Below, in pieces: positions 8,486-18,322 of a stretch of 30,781 bases of DNA. The notes under the pieces are model-generated. The model ran no database searches and was not told the origin of the DNA. It worked only from the letters and a program-made list of their open reading frames with translations. Source of the stretch: Gammaproteobacteria bacterium (lineage in GTDB: Bacteria; Pseudomonadota; Gammaproteobacteria; SZUA-152); contig JAUWVK010000003.1 of the NCBI GenBank assembly GCA_030617485.1, positions 1 through 30,781 on the forward strand, given 5' to 3'. The position numbers were made by a program, and so were the translations under genes. Every line of letters starts with the position of its first letter. The stretch's first letter is position 1.

Positions 8486-9781
8486 ATGAAAATTGTATTG
8501 AGTTCTTTAATGATATTGATTGCCATAGCAATCAATCCTGTAGCTAATGCCGTGGTCACTGTAAGCGACCCACTGGATCGAATTATTGCGGTAGTGAATA
8601 ATGATGTAATAACGGAATTAGAACTTGATATTGAAGTGAGCAATATTAAGAATCAGCTACGTCAGCAAAAAACCAAACTTCCATCAGACGCCATTCTTAA
8701 AAAGCAATTACTAGAACGAATGATTATGCGTGAAATTCAGCTACAGCTAGCGGATCGAGTGCACCTTCGTGTCAATGATGAAATGCTGAATCGTACTCTG
8801 GATAATATCGCTGCTCAGAATAATCTGAGTCTTAAGGATTTACGTGAGACTTTGAAAAATGATGGCGTTGATTTTATACAGTTTCGTGAAAATATGCGCC
8901 ATGAATTAATTATAAATCAATTACAAAAACGCCAGGTTCATAATCGAATTAGTGTTACTAAGCAAGAAATTGACAGATTTATTAAAAATCTTGAATTACG
9001 TGGGGGTAAAAGTACGGAATACCATATTGGACATATTCTGATTGCGATACCCGAAGCAGCCAGCTCAGAACAGATTTCAGATGCAAAGAAAAAATCTGAA
9101 AACATTATAAAAATATTAAGTAAGGGTTCAGATTTTACACAAACAGCAATTGAAATGTCTGATGGTCAGCAAGCTTTGGAGGGGGGTGATGTAGGTTGGA
9201 GGCGGTTTGAAGCTCTGCCGACATTATTTTCTGAATGGGTAGATGGGCAGAAAGTGGGTAACGTCAGCCACGCAATACGTAGCCCAAGTGGTTATCACAT
9301 CATTAAATTACTCGGTAAGCGCGATAATGACCCGCAGTATGTTGTTACTCAAACTCATGCGCGGCATATACTTATTCGCACGGGTGAATTTTCCAGTAAT
9401 AGTGAAGCACGTGATCGGGTAGCAAAACTTAGAGAACGTATAATCGCTGGCGAAGATTTTACAAAAATAGCTAAAGCTCATTCGGATGATCCCGGTTCAT
9501 CAACAAATGGTGGGGATTTAGGCTGGATTAATCCTGGAGAAATGGTGCCACAATTTGAGCGAGTCATCGCTGTTTTAAATAAAAATCAGCTTAGTGATCC
9601 TGTGCAAACTCGATATGGCTGGCACATCATTGAAGTTTTAGGAAAGCGCTCACACGATAATTCAGACAGTGTTAAACGCAAAAAAGCACAAGAAGCGATC
9701 CGTACGCGGAAAATAGAACCCGCTTTACAAAACTGGTTACGCCGCTTGCGTAGCGAAGCTTTCGTAGAAAATCGGTTATAA
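8486..9781 (+). CDS. surA: Periplasmic chaperone / peptidyl-prolyl isomerase SurA
   Basis: SurA escorts outer-membrane proteins, including LptD, through the periplasm. From the ATG at 8486 the protein has 431 residues; a TTG one codon earlier (8483) is less likely. A signal peptide ends around NPVANA. The mature N-terminus LDRIIAVVNNDVITELEL is the SurA_N domain. Two parvulin domains follow, the first starting near YHIGHILIAIP with GDVGWRR, the second near HARHILIRTGEF with GGDLGWINPGEMVPQFE. The 78-nt gap after lptD contains no clear terminator. pdxA follows after 21 nt. Confidence 0.97.
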   Translation: MKIVLSSLMILIAIAINPVANAVVTVSDPLDRIIAVVNNDVITELELDIEVSNIKNQLRQQKTKLPSDAILKKQLLERMIMREIQLQLADRVHLRVNDEMLNRTLDNIAAQNNLSLKDLRETLKNDGVDFIQFRENMRHELIINQLQKRQVHNRISVTKQEIDRFIKNLELRGGKSTEYHIGHILIAIPEAASSEQISDAKKKSENIIKILSKGSDFTQTAIEMSDGQQALEGGDVGWRRFEALPTLFSEWVDGQKVGNVSHAIRSPSGYHIIKLLGKRDNDPQYVVTQTHARHILIRTGEFSSNSEARDRVAKLRERIIAGEDFTKIAKAHSDDPGSSTNGGDLGWINPGEMVPQFERVIAVLNKNQLSDPVQTRYGWHIIEVLGKRSHDNSDSVKRKKAQEAIRTRKIEPALQNWLRRLRSEAFVENRL

Positions 9782-9802
9782 TCGATAGTCTAACGGTTTA
9801 CA

Positions 9803-10834
9803 GTGAATACTTTTATCCCTCGTCTGGTACTAACGCCCGGCGAACCTGCGGGCATTGGCCCGGATCTTTGTGTGATGTTGGCTCAGCAAAGCTTACCCGT
9901 GGAGCTTGTGGTCGTTGCTGATAGAGCGTTATTAACAAATCGTGCGAAACAGTTAAATCTACCTTTACGTCTTAAAGACTTTGATTCGTCAGCAGAAAAA
10001 ACAGTGCATCAACCCAGGGCATTGCAAATCATAAATGTGGACCTGGATGCTTCTGCCGAAGCGGGAATATTGAATAAAGCCAATGCTCGTTATGTATTAA
10101 AGACTCTTGATAAAGCCATTGATGGATGCTTGAGTGGGATTTTTGATGCGCTGGTGACTGGCCCAATCCATAAGGGCATTATTAACGAATCTTTAAATGA
10201 TGCTACCAGCGAAAAGGGAGACGTGGCAACGGCAGGATTTACCGGCCATACAGAATATCTTGCGGAACGGTCTGGCTGCGAACTGCCCGTCATGATGTTG
10301 GCTACAAAAGGACTTCGCGTTGCCCTGGTAACGACACATTTACCCCTATCCAGAGTTTCAGAAAATATAACGACGGAACGTTTCACGAAAGTTTTAGAAA
10401 TACTTCATCAGGAGCTAATTAATCGATTTGATATAGAATCACCTGAGATTTTAGTTTGTGGGCTTAACCCCCATGCTGGAGAAGATGGTCACCTGGGCAG
10501 TGAGGAAATCGAAATTATTATCCCTGTGTTAAATAAGCTCCGTGACCGTGGTTGGAAATTACACGGACCGTTACCCGCAGATACCCTTTTTGTTCCAGAT
10601 AAGCTTAAACAAGCCGATGCAGTATTGGCGATGTATCATGATCAGGGGCTGCCGGTGTTAAAACATATGGGTTTTGGCCAGGCGATAAATATTACACTTG
10701 GCTTGCCAATTATTCGTACATCCGTTGATCATGGTGTGGCGCTTGACCTGGCGGGAACTGGCAAGGCTAAATTGAGCAGTTTGTTATTAGCTGTCGAAAC
10801 GGCAGCAGAACTGGCAAGCAAAGGACGAGCTTAA
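9803..10834 (+). CDS. pdxA: 4-hydroxythreonine-4-phosphate dehydrogenase
   Basis: PdxA oxidises 4-phosphohydroxy-L-threonine in the DXP-dependent route to pyridoxal 5'-phosphate. The protein has 343 residues, slightly above the usual 330. Family motifs are clear: TPGEPAGIGPDL at the N-terminus, VTGPIHK, GFTGHTEYLAE, GLNPHAGE, PLPADTLF and AMYHDQGLPVLK; the histidines of the last motifs and TGHT are the metal ligands. It ends with the conserved TSVDHGVALDLAGTGKA. The start is GTG at 9803, consistent with a start right at the conserved core. It lies in the classic surA-pdxA-rsmA order, 30 nt before rsmA. Confidence 0.97.
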   Translation: MNTFIPRLVLTPGEPAGIGPDLCVMLAQQSLPVELVVVADRALLTNRAKQLNLPLRLKDFDSSAEKTVHQPRALQIINVDLDASAEAGILNKANARYVLKTLDKAIDGCLSGIFDALVTGPIHKGIINESLNDATSEKGDVATAGFTGHTEYLAERSGCELPVMMLATKGLRVALVTTHLPLSRVSENITTERFTKVLEILHQELINRFDIESPEILVCGLNPHAGEDGHLGSEEIEIIIPVLNKLRDRGWKLHGPLPADTLFVPDKLKQADAVLAMYHDQGLPVLKHMGFGQAINITLGLPIIRTSVDHGVALDLAGTGKAKLSSLLLAVETAAELASKGRA

Positions 10835-10864
10835 AATTATGAAACAGGCAATTGTAAAGTAGCC

Positions 10865-11665
10865 ATGAGCAATCATCGTGCACGTAAAAGGTTCGGGCAA
10901 CATTTTTTGAAAGACAGTACTGTTGTCACTCAAATTATAGCGGCCATTAATCCACAAAAAAATGATCATATCGTAGAAATAGGGCCAGGCCTGGGTGTAT
11001 TAACGGAAGCTTTGCTTGCTTGTGTGCCAGAGATGGATGCAGTGGAGCTGGATCGTGACATTATTCCATTGTTGGCTAAGCGATGTGAAACTAATAGTGG
11101 TAGAACAGGCAATTTAACTATTCATGAAGCTGATGCACTACGATTTGATTTTATGACTTTGGCTGAGGATAAGCGGCCACTACGAATAGTTGGCAATCTT
11201 CCTTACAATATTTCAACACCGTTAATGTTTCACTTGATTGAATCAAGTCACGTTATTCTAGATATGCATTTCATGTTACAAAAAGAAGTTGTTAATAGAT
11301 TAGCAGCCCAGCCAGGCAATAAAGATTTTGGTCGCCTGAGCGTAATGATGCAATACCATTGCCGGGTAGATTCTTTATTTGATGTGCCACCTGAATCTTT
11401 CGATCCACCACCCAAAGTAAATTCAGCGGTGGTTCGGCTGGTCCCCTACGATAAGCCGCCAGTGATGGTAAGCGACGTTAAGGTCCTGGAGAAAGTAGTA
11501 ACGCAGGCATTTTCACAAAGACGAAAAACTTTACGCAATACTTTAAAGCCATTATTAAGCGCAGAAAAAATGAAAGATTTGGGTATTGATCCTGTTCGTC
11601 GTGCAGAGACGTTAAGTTTGGATGAGTTCGCAGTATTAGCCAACGCTGTTTCTATAATTAATTAG
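10865..11665 (+). CDS. rsmA: 16S rRNA (adenine1518/1519-N6) dimethyltransferase RsmA (KsgA)
   Basis: RsmA dimethylates two adjacent adenines in helix 45 of 16S rRNA, a late step of small-subunit assembly. At 266 residues it has the usual length. It opens with ARKRFGQHFLKD; the SAM-binding motif EIGPGLGVLTEAL and the catalytic NLPYNIS are intact. The C-terminal domain carries FSQRRKTLRNTLKP. The apaG and apaH genes that follow rsmA in enterobacteria are absent; a DUF218 gene starts 20 nt downstream instead. Confidence 0.97.
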   Translation: MSNHRARKRFGQHFLKDSTVVTQIIAAINPQKNDHIVEIGPGLGVLTEALLACVPEMDAVELDRDIIPLLAKRCETNSGRTGNLTIHEADALRFDFMTLAEDKRPLRIVGNLPYNISTPLMFHLIESSHVILDMHFMLQKEVVNRLAAQPGNKDFGRLSVMMQYHCRVDSLFDVPPESFDPPPKVNSAVVRLVPYDKPPVMVSDVKVLEKVVTQAFSQRRKTLRNTLKPLLSAEKMKDLGIDPVRRAETLSLDEFAVLANAVSIIN

Positions 11666-11685
11666 AGTAGCGAGACACATTTATA

Positions 11686-12465
11686 ATGGGCATTGGCAGT
11701 TTTCTTGAGCAAATTATATTGCCACCAGGTGGGTTAATTTTTCTTTCGCTGGCTGGCCTTATCCTGATGCGTAGATCACGACGCGTGGGATTTTGCATGA
11801 CGTTTAGCGGCCTGATATTGCTGTATGTATTCAGCCTGCCAGTTACCGCTGTTACTTTGATGTCATGGTTAGAGCCAGCGACAGCACTTACAGAAAAACA
11901 ATTATCTAATACGGAGTATGCCAAACAGCTTAGCAAGCCTCCGCAAGCTATCGTAATTTTAAGCGCTGGTCGTCATTACAATACTCTTGAATTCGAAAGT
12001 GACACCCCTAATGCTCTTGCCTTAGAACGTATTCGATATGGCGTATGGTTGGCACGACGTACTTTATTACCAATATTGGTTAGTGGTGGACTGGGAGACG
12101 AGACAAGACCACCTTTGGCAGAACTAATGAAACAAACTATAGAGAATGAATATGCTCTCCCGGTTCGGTGGGTTGAAACACAAAGCCACACTACGTATGA
12201 AAATGCCAAATATTCAACCGAGAAGTTAAATGCTGCCGGTATTACATCTATTTATCTTGTCACTCATGCTGTTCATATGAAACGCAGTATCATGTCCTTT
12301 GAAAAATTCGGACTTACTGTTCATCCGGCACCGACCGCTTTTGGTGGTACTGGCCATCCTGTAGATGGTTTGCGTTCATTTTTACCAAATGCGGGCGCTC
12401 TACGGCGTACCGCAATGGTAATTCATGAGTGTGTTGGAATGTTGTGGTATTGGGTCCGGTATTAA
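11686..12465 (+). CDS. ElyC/SanA/YdcF (DUF218) family membrane protein
   Basis: This 259-residue protein resembles the ElyC/YdcF family, members of which affect envelope integrity or peptidoglycan precursor metabolism in E. coli. Two hydrophobic segments (about 8-24 and 36-57) anchor it. The DUF218 domain follows: AIVILSAGRHYN, LALERIRYGVWLARR, ILVSGGLG, WVETQSHTTYENA and YLVTHAVHMKRS. These fit the family's conserved polar motifs. The paralogue cannot be fixed by eye, but the two N-terminal membrane segments favour ElyC. It lies at the end of the lptD-surA-pdxA-rsmA run, 20 nt after rsmA, and meets the minus-strand deacylase gene tail to tail with an 11-nt gap. Confidence 0.8.
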   Translation: MGIGSFLEQIILPPGGLIFLSLAGLILMRRSRRVGFCMTFSGLILLYVFSLPVTAVTLMSWLEPATALTEKQLSNTEYAKQLSKPPQAIVILSAGRHYNTLEFESDTPNALALERIRYGVWLARRTLLPILVSGGLGDETRPPLAELMKQTIENEYALPVRWVETQSHTTYENAKYSTEKLNAAGITSIYLVTHAVHMKRSIMSFEKFGLTVHPAPTAFGGTGHPVDGLRSFLPNAGALRRTAMVIHECVGMLWYWVRY

Positions 12466-12476
12466 ACTGTAAATAA

Positions 12477-13562
12477 TTACCAGTCCATTCGTTCCATCAG
12501 ATAACCCAGGCAATCCTGTCGGATAACTTCTTCATCCAATGTAAACATTGATGGCATAAACTCCCGCGTGGTACGTAATTGACCTGCTTCTACGGTTAGA
12601 TAGCGGCTTGTCGCATCATTTCCAAGTTCATCTGTAACGCGCAGTGGGATTTCTGTTTGCTCGGTATTTAAATTTCCAAGGCTAGTGCCCCCGGGAAGCT
12701 CGGTAAAATTAAGATGATCCAGTGTGTCTGGGAAGTAAATATCCGCAGTTATTGCTTCAAGCGAATTTTTTTCATTTAAGTTCTCGTTTTTAAAAGTTTC
12801 TTCATTAAAGCTAAAGTTAATGTGTTCCGGCACGGTTACTGTGGCGACGGTATGAAACAGATCCATATCATGTACCGCTACCGGATGGCTGGGCAGATCC
12901 GAGAGATGCAGGCAGGCATTGATGAATTCTACAGCATGGGTAGTACCGTTGGCTTGATCGGGTTTTCCGCACTCCACAGTCACTGCCGGGCAAATATCGG
13001 CAAAGGCCATGGATTGCACACCCGTGGGACGGATGAAAAAAACCACGGTACGAGAAAACAGGGTGGCGAGGTGAAAGAAGCGTGGCTCGAGTTTATTTAT
13101 ACAGCCGTAGTGTGGATTAAGCCCGGTATTATTGTGTACATCAATACTCGCAAAAACATTTTTTTTACGCATGACATCAATAATAGTTTTCATCATGGCG
13201 TGTTCTGGAGTGTCATGTTTATTTTTTAGATCATCTTGTTGACATAAAGATCCGCATGGCCAGATACGGTTGTAATCGGGCTGTTTATCCAGATGGCGAG
13301 CACCCTGCTGTGCTGCTGCAACATTGCCAATAAATATGGATAGAGAACGCGGCAGTGTTTTGCCGCCCATTTTTTTGAGAAATAACTGTATGGCTAATAA
13401 CCCGGTCGGTTCATTGCCATGCAATAAAACAGAAACAAATAGCGGTTCCTTGCGTTTACCACCAAGGTGAATAAGTGTTGGGCCAGATAAAACAGTATGC
13501 AGATTCTCGGCGCTGCAATCCTCAAAACCCTCGGGTACATGATTGATTTCGGTAAGCATCAT
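12477..13562 (-). CDS. M14-type zinc deacylase, succinylglutamate desuccinylase/aspartoacylase-like
   Basis: The protein resembles the AstE/AspA branch of M14 metallopeptidases, which hydrolyse N-acyl amino acids or related amides. Taking the ATG at 13562 it has 361 residues. Zinc ligands fit: HGNE (H48, E51) and DVHNN (H143), with a likely catalytic glutamate in TVECGKP (E197). A C-terminal domain of about 150 residues follows. An upstream in-frame ATG at 13589 overlaps the preceding gene; neither start has a strong Shine-Dalgarno. It follows the GCS2-type ligase gene by about 10 nt or overlaps it, so they form an operon. The substrate is unknown; arginine catabolism (ast) is unlikely because no other ast gene is present. 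Confidence 0.78.
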   Translation of the reverse strand: MMLTEINHVPEGFEDCSAENLHTVLSGPTLIHLGGKRKEPLFVSVLLHGNEPTGLLAIQLFLKKMGGKTLPRSLSIFIGNVAAAQQGARHLDKQPDYNRIWPCGSLCQQDDLKNKHDTPEHAMMKTIIDVMRKKNVFASIDVHNNTGLNPHYGCINKLEPRFFHLATLFSRTVVFFIRPTGVQSMAFADICPAVTVECGKPDQANGTTHAVEFINACLHLSDLPSHPVAVHDMDLFHTVATVTVPEHINFSFNEETFKNENLNEKNSLEAITADIYFPDTLDHLNFTELPGGTSLGNLNTEQTEIPLRVTDELGNDATSRYLTVEAGQLRTTREFMPSMFTLDEEVIRQDCLGYLMERMDW

Positions 13563-13572
13563 TTTTAACTTT

Positions 13573-15003
13573 TTATAAATCCCATTCATGCACGGGGATG
13601 CCCGTGTGTTGATTTTTCATATACGCTGTCAGTAGTGCTTTCATATCATTGCCATATTTGGCTACAAAAGCGCGTTGCCAGCTCGCGCCATTACAACCCG
13701 TACGCACCCTGCTATTGATAATACTCAGGTATTTGGAAATATCTTTATTGTAAATGCCCAAATCAGTCAAACCTTCTTTGGCCAGTGGCAGTAGAACATT
13801 CTGTAATAGCGATTGGGCCGGATGTTTTTGGCCATCCAGCCATACGATATGTGCATCCAGACCGTATTGGGCACAGGCATAAAAATTATCACGTGCCTGT
13901 GGAAAATCCATGATACTTTCGGGTGCTTTTTCCATATTACATAAGGCGTGAGTAAGGCCATAGTAAAAAGCAGCATTAGCAAATGAATCAATAATGGTAG
14001 GGCCAGCTGGTACTACTCGTTGCTCAATGCGAAGAAAAGGTTCACCATTTTCAAAGCCAAGCAGTGGGCGGTTCCAGCGCCATAGGGTGCCATTGTGTAA
14101 ACGTAAGTGTGCCATTTCTTCTGCGGGCGTTTCGAACGAAGTTGGTAATAACACCGGGTAGTGTTCGTAATTCTCTGTAAAACATTCCATCAGTGATTGC
14201 CGCGCATAACCTGAGCCAAACGTAACGCGGCGCATAGGACCGTGTGATTCTTCTTCATAACCTCCAACTTCTACGGATTGTTCAAATAAAGGTATGCGTG
14301 TTTCAGCCCAAAGGTCTTTACCAAATAGGTAGGGAGAGTTAGCACTGACGGCAACTAATGGTGCAGAAGCAATGATCGAGGCGTTGTATGCTCTTACCGC
14401 CTGTTCGGGCGAAACCTGTAGATGAATCTGAAAGGAGGTAGTGGCAGATTCAAGCATGACATCCATGTGTTCTGCTCGAAGTATGTCGTTGCCGTGTATA
14501 TCGAGCCGTAATGGACGGCCACCGCGAAGGCGGAGGATTTCATGATTCAGCGCCACGTAACGGTTCATAGATGACACGTTGTCCATGATCAGGTGTTTAT
14601 TTTCGACAGTAGGCAGGATACCAATCATGGCCAGATCGGCATTGAGCTCCGTGGCTACGTTACGAGCCTTATTCCAGTCTTTTTCCAGTGCGGTATTCAT
14701 GCGAGATAAGACATTACCCCTGATTTCTTCAGGCGCGAGATTGAATTCCACATTGAAGGTAGCGAGTTCGGGGGTGACCAGTGGACTGTTCAGGGATTTT
14801 AGAAATGCATCATTGATAGGCGCAGGTTGCATGTTCTGGTTGACCAGCCAGGCTTCAAGCTCCAGCCCAGCCATAGGGGCGCAGGTCGTAAAGCGACTTT
14901 CATCAAACCAATGTGCTAGCAGTTCGGTTTCCTGAGCCAGCCGATGGTGAAAGTTGTCGAAATCCTGCTGTGTAAAACGGACTTCATTGATTTCCTGACC
15001 CAT
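13573..15003 (-). CDS. Glutamate-cysteine ligase-like (GCS2 family) protein
   Basis: The 476-residue protein belongs to the carboxylate-amine ligase fold of GCS2 enzymes, which make gamma-glutamyl amides using ATP. The N-terminal strand GLELEAWLV supplies the acidic metal/ATP-binding residues of that family. FNVEFNLAPEE, LRLDIHGND, SFQIHLQVSPEQA, ANSPYLFGK and FLRIEQRVVPAGPT are consistent with the core. It is longer than YbdK-type ligases (about 370), and the C-terminus ends with helical segments. GGAAGAA lies 2 nt before the ATG at 15003. True glutathione synthesis is possible, but no gshB-like gene is in view; the adjacent deacylase suggests a different gamma-glutamyl or amide substrate. 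Confidence 0.75.
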   Translation of the reverse strand: MGQEINEVRFTQQDFDNFHHRLAQETELLAHWFDESRFTTCAPMAGLELEAWLVNQNMQPAPINDAFLKSLNSPLVTPELATFNVEFNLAPEEIRGNVLSRMNTALEKDWNKARNVATELNADLAMIGILPTVENKHLIMDNVSSMNRYVALNHEILRLRGGRPLRLDIHGNDILRAEHMDVMLESATTSFQIHLQVSPEQAVRAYNASIIASAPLVAVSANSPYLFGKDLWAETRIPLFEQSVEVGGYEEESHGPMRRVTFGSGYARQSLMECFTENYEHYPVLLPTSFETPAEEMAHLRLHNGTLWRWNRPLLGFENGEPFLRIEQRVVPAGPTIIDSFANAAFYYGLTHALCNMEKAPESIMDFPQARDNFYACAQYGLDAHIVWLDGQKHPAQSLLQNVLLPLAKEGLTDLGIYNKDISKYLSIINSRVRTGCNGASWQRAFVAKYGNDMKALLTAYMKNQHTGIPVHEWDL

Positions 15004-15145
15004 ATTTCTTCCAATAGAGCTGTAAAAAGGGCTTTTTGTTGTTAACTAAAAAGAGTTATGTGCCAAAAATCATTTCGAGTCCAGTTATACCCGTATTTCG
15101 CCGTGGATTTCGGAATAGTCGTTTCCCGAGCGTTATGTCTGGCGG

Positions 15146-15151
15146 TATAAT
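15146..15151 (+). promoter_or_regulatory. Possible -10 element for glyQS
   Basis: A perfect TATAAT lies 42 nt before the glyQ start, in the 189-nt divergent gap between the GCS2-like gene and glyQ. No good -35 is seen at 16-18 nt upstream (TTCCCG at 15123-15128 is poor), so activation or a weak promoter is possible. Confidence 0.35.
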
Positions 15152-15192
15152 CAGTGTTTTTCGTCTGAAACTACAATTAGAAACAATGGAAT

Positions 15193-16200
15193 ATGTCTAA
15201 AATAGAATCAAATACGTCTGATGTCTCTACTTTTCAGGGCCTGATTTTTGCCCTGCAGCAATACTGGGCTAAGCAGGGTTGTGTGATATTACAGCCGCTG
15301 GACATGGAAGTGGGCGCTGGAACCTTCCATCCCGCCACATTTTTGCGTGCGATTGGCCCGGAACCCTGGAGTGCGGCTTATGTGCAGCCTTCACGCCGAC
15401 CCACTGATGGGCGATATGGTGAGAATCCTAATCGGCTGCAGCATTACTACCAGTTTCAGGTGGTCATCAAGCCTTCCCCGCTAGATATTCAGGAATTGTA
15501 TCTGGACAGTCTAAAAGAACTGGGCATCGATACCCTGGTGCATGATATTCGTTTCGTGGAAGACAACTGGGAAAGCCCGACTTTGGGTGCCTGGGGTTTG
15601 GGCTGGGAAGTCTGGCTCAATGGCATGGAAGTGACCCAGTTTACCTATTTTCAGCAGGTGGGCGGACTGGAATGTAAGCCCGTTACCGGCGAGATTACCT
15701 ATGGTCTTGAACGCATAGCCATGTATTTGCAGGGCGTGAAGAGTGTTTTTGATCTGGTGTGGAGTGATGGGCCGCTGGGCAAAATTACTTATCGCGATGT
15801 GTTCCATCAGAATGAGGTGGAACAATCCGCTTACAATTTTGAGCACGCTAATACGGAACCGTTATTTAACTGGTTTGACAGTTGTGAAGTTGAGAGCCAG
15901 CGACTCATTGACGCCGGCCTTCCCCTGCCCGCGTACGAACAGGTACTTAAAGCATCTCATACCTTTAACCTTTTAGATGCGCGTCATGCTATTTCGGTTA
16001 CTGAGCGTCAGCGTTACATACTACGAGTGCGCGCCCTCTCCCGTGCTGTGGCTCAGGCTTATTATGAAGCTCGAGAAAAACTGGGCTTTCCTATGAACAA
16101 AAAGTCTATGGCGAAAAGTGATGATGTCTCAGAAATAACGTCTACAAAGAAAAAAAACAAAAAGAAAACATCTAAAAAGAAAGGCGGGAGCAAATTATGA
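15193..16200 (+). CDS. glyQ: Glycyl-tRNA synthetase alpha subunit
   Basis: This is the catalytic subunit of the bacterial alpha2beta2 glycyl-tRNA synthetase. The N-terminal [20 protein letters not shown], the class II region [39 protein letters not shown] and [12 protein letters not shown] are family signatures. At 335 residues it exceeds the usual ~300. The surplus is a C-terminal tail after about residue 300, rich in lysine and serine with runs such as [14 protein letters not shown], probably disordered and RNA-binding. The start is the ATG at 15193. The stop overlaps the glyS start by 4 nt (ATGA), so the subunits are translationally coupled. Confidence 0.98.
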   Translation: MSKIESNTSDVSTFQGLIFALQQYWAKQGCVILQPLDMEVGAGTFHPATFLRAIGPEPWSAAYVQPSRRPTDGRYGENPNRLQHYYQFQVVIKPSPLDIQELYLDSLKELGIDTLVHDIRFVEDNWESPTLGAWGLGWEVWLNGMEVTQFTYFQQVGGLECKPVTGEITYGLERIAMYLQGVKSVFDLVWSDGPLGKITYRDVFHQNEVEQSAYNFEHANTEPLFNWFDSCEVESQRLIDAGLPLPAYEQVLKASHTFNLLDARHAISVTERQRYILRVRALSRAVAQAYYEAREKLGFPMNKKSMAKSDDVSEITSTKKKNKKKTSKKKGGSKL

Positions 16201-18278
16201 AATCTCGCCACTTACTAATTGAAATTGGCACGGAAGAGCTGCCACCCAAAGCATTGAAAAAACTTTCGGAAGCTTTTGCTGCGGGCATAACGGATAGTTT
16301 AAAGAAGGCTGAACTTCCTTTTGGTGAAGTCACCGTTTACGCAAGCCCGCGTCGCCTGGCTGTATTGATTAAAGATTTAACAGAAGCCCAGGCAGATAAA
16401 ACAGTTGAACGAAAAGGTCCGGCATTAACAGCTGCCTTTAATGAGGATGGATGTCCTTCAAAAGCAGCGGAAGGTTTCGCCCGCTCCTGTGGTGTTTCGG
16501 TGAATGATCTTGAACGTGAGGAAACAGATAAAGGTGCCTGGTTGATGTTCCGTAGTGAACAGTCTGGTTCATCCACATCAGAGTTAATTCCTGACATTGT
16601 CCAGACATCATTAGACAAATTACCGATTCCTAAACGTATGCGTTGGGCAAACCTTGATGCGCAGTTCGTGCGTCCGGTGCACTGGCTAGTTTTGTTATTT
16701 GGCAATGAAGTTGTCGAAGCGGAAATACTCACAGTAAAATCGGGACGTGAAACACGCGGCCATCGATTCCATCATCCTCAGTCTATGTATATAGCAGAGC
16801 CTGAAGCTTATGCCCCTCTATTAGAAACAGAAGGCCATGTGTTGGCCGATTTTGCGATACGACGCGAAGCGGTACGTGCACAGGTACTGGAAGTGGGCAA
16901 TGCGCTCGGTGGTACGGCCGTTATTGACGAAAGTTTGCTAGGTGAAGTAACCGCTATGGTGGAATGGCCAAAAGCGATCGGCGGAAATTTTGAAAACCGT
17001 TACCTGGATGTGCCGACTGAAGCATTAATTACGACCATGAAGACCAATCAAAAATATTTTCATGTGATCGATGCCAAAGGCAAGTTAATGCCCCACTTTA
17101 TTACCGTGGCGAACATCGACAGTAAAGATGCCGACGTAGTACGAGATGGTAATGAACGAGTGATTCGTCCACGGCTTTCCGATGCTGAATTTTTCTGGAC
17201 ACAGGATTTAAAACATAAGCTTGAGTCGTATAGTGAACGTTTAAAGTCCATTGTTTTTCAAAAACAGCTCGGCACTCTATATGATAGGTCTGAACGTGTT
17301 TCAGTATTAGCCGGCAACATTGCAGAGTCTATGGGTGCTAATAAAGAGTGGGCACAACGTGCCGCCTGGTTATCCAAGTGCGATTTGATGACTGAAATGG
17401 TGAATGAGTTTCCGAGCCTGCAGGGCATTATGGGTCGTTATTACGCCAGTCACGATAAAGAGCCAGAAGAAGTGGCGCTGGCCATGGATGAACAATACAT
17501 GCCACGATTTGCGGGTGATGAATTGCCGGCCACCGGTACAGGCCAGGCCCTGGCCATAGCGGATAAACTGGATACGGTAGTCGGAATATTTGGTATTGGC
17601 CAACCGCCTACTGGCAGTAAAGATCCTTTTGCTTTGCGTCGTGCAGCCCTTGGATTATTGCGTATTATTATTGAGGGCCAATTGTCGTTAGATCTTTACG
17701 AGACATTGCAGTCTGCTGAAAAAACCCTGAGCGATAACATTAATGTAAAAAATGTCGCAGATCAGGTGTTTGACTTCATGATGGATCGTTTGAAGGCATA
17801 TTATAAAGATACTGGTGTTTCATCGCTTGTGTTTGAAGCCGTTTTGGCTCAAAGACCCGCACAACCTTACGACTTTGATCGTCGGGTACGTGCTGTTAAC
17901 TATTTTCTCACCCTGCCGGAGGCTGAAAGCCTGGCAGCGGCTAACAAGCGTATCTCTAATATTCTGCGTCAGGCCGAAGAAAAAGGCATTACGGTTAAGG
18001 ATAAAATCGATGAGAGTAAACTGTCGGAAGCCGCGGAACGTGCGCTGGCAGACCAGATTAGTTCTATGGCCCAGCAGGTAACCCCCTTATTTGATAAGCG
18101 TGACTACGAAACCGCATTGAGTAAACTGGCGGGTCTACGTGAAACGGTCGACATATTTTTTGATGATGTGATGGTCATGGCAGAAGATGAGTCGATTCGA
18201 GATAATCGTCTTGCGCTACTAAATCAGTTGCGCGGTTTATTTTTACGCGTGGCAGATCTTTCTCACCTGCAGAGTTAA
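16197..18278 (+). CDS. glyS: Glycyl-tRNA synthetase beta subunit
   Basis: The beta subunit binds tRNA-Gly and completes the tetrameric synthetase. The 693-residue length is normal. Typical segments are [15 protein letters not shown] at the start, [47 protein letters not shown] and [25 protein letters not shown] (given as overlapping motifs of the core). The C-terminal anticodon-binding-like domain ends [19 protein letters not shown]. The ATGA overlap with glyQ fixes the start. A MazG-like gene follows after 44 nt, probably on the same transcript. Confidence 0.98.
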   Translation: MKSRHLLIEIGTEELPPKALKKLSEAFAAGITDSLKKAELPFGEVTVYASPRRLAVLIKDLTEAQADKTVERKGPALTAAFNEDGCPSKAAEGFARSCGVSVNDLEREETDKGAWLMFRSEQSGSSTSELIPDIVQTSLDKLPIPKRMRWANLDAQFVRPVHWLVLLFGNEVVEAEILTVKSGRETRGHRFHHPQSMYIAEPEAYAPLLETEGHVLADFAIRREAVRAQVLEVGNALGGTAVIDESLLGEVTAMVEWPKAIGGNFENRYLDVPTEALITTMKTNQKYFHVIDAKGKLMPHFITVANIDSKDADVVRDGNERVIRPRLSDAEFFWTQDLKHKLESYSERLKSIVFQKQLGTLYDRSERVSVLAGNIAESMGANKEWAQRAAWLSKCDLMTEMVNEFPSLQGIMGRYYASHDKEPEEVALAMDEQYMPRFAGDELPATGTGQALAIADKLDTVVGIFGIGQPPTGSKDPFALRRAALGLLRIIIEGQLSLDLYETLQSAEKTLSDNINVKNVADQVFDFMMDRLKAYYKDTGVSSLVFEAVLAQRPAQPYDFDRRVRAVNYFLTLPEAESLAAANKRISNILRQAEEKGITVKDKIDESKLSEAAERALADQISSMAQQVTPLFDKRDYETALSKLAGLRETVDIFFDDVMVMAEDESIRDNRLALLNQLRGLFLRVADLSHLQS

Positions 18279-18322
18279 GTTTTAAGTAAAAATAAAAAGT
18301 CATTAAACAAAGGCCGATATTT

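Noticed and set aside
10839..10862. Seven-codon frame (MKQAIVK) between pdxA and rsmA
   Set aside because: Too short, no clear Shine-Dalgarno, and no structure suggesting an attenuator; probably chance.
12822..13229. 135-codon plus-strand frame opposite the M14 deacylase
   Set aside because: Antisense shadow; the minus-strand frame has clear zinc-ligand motifs.
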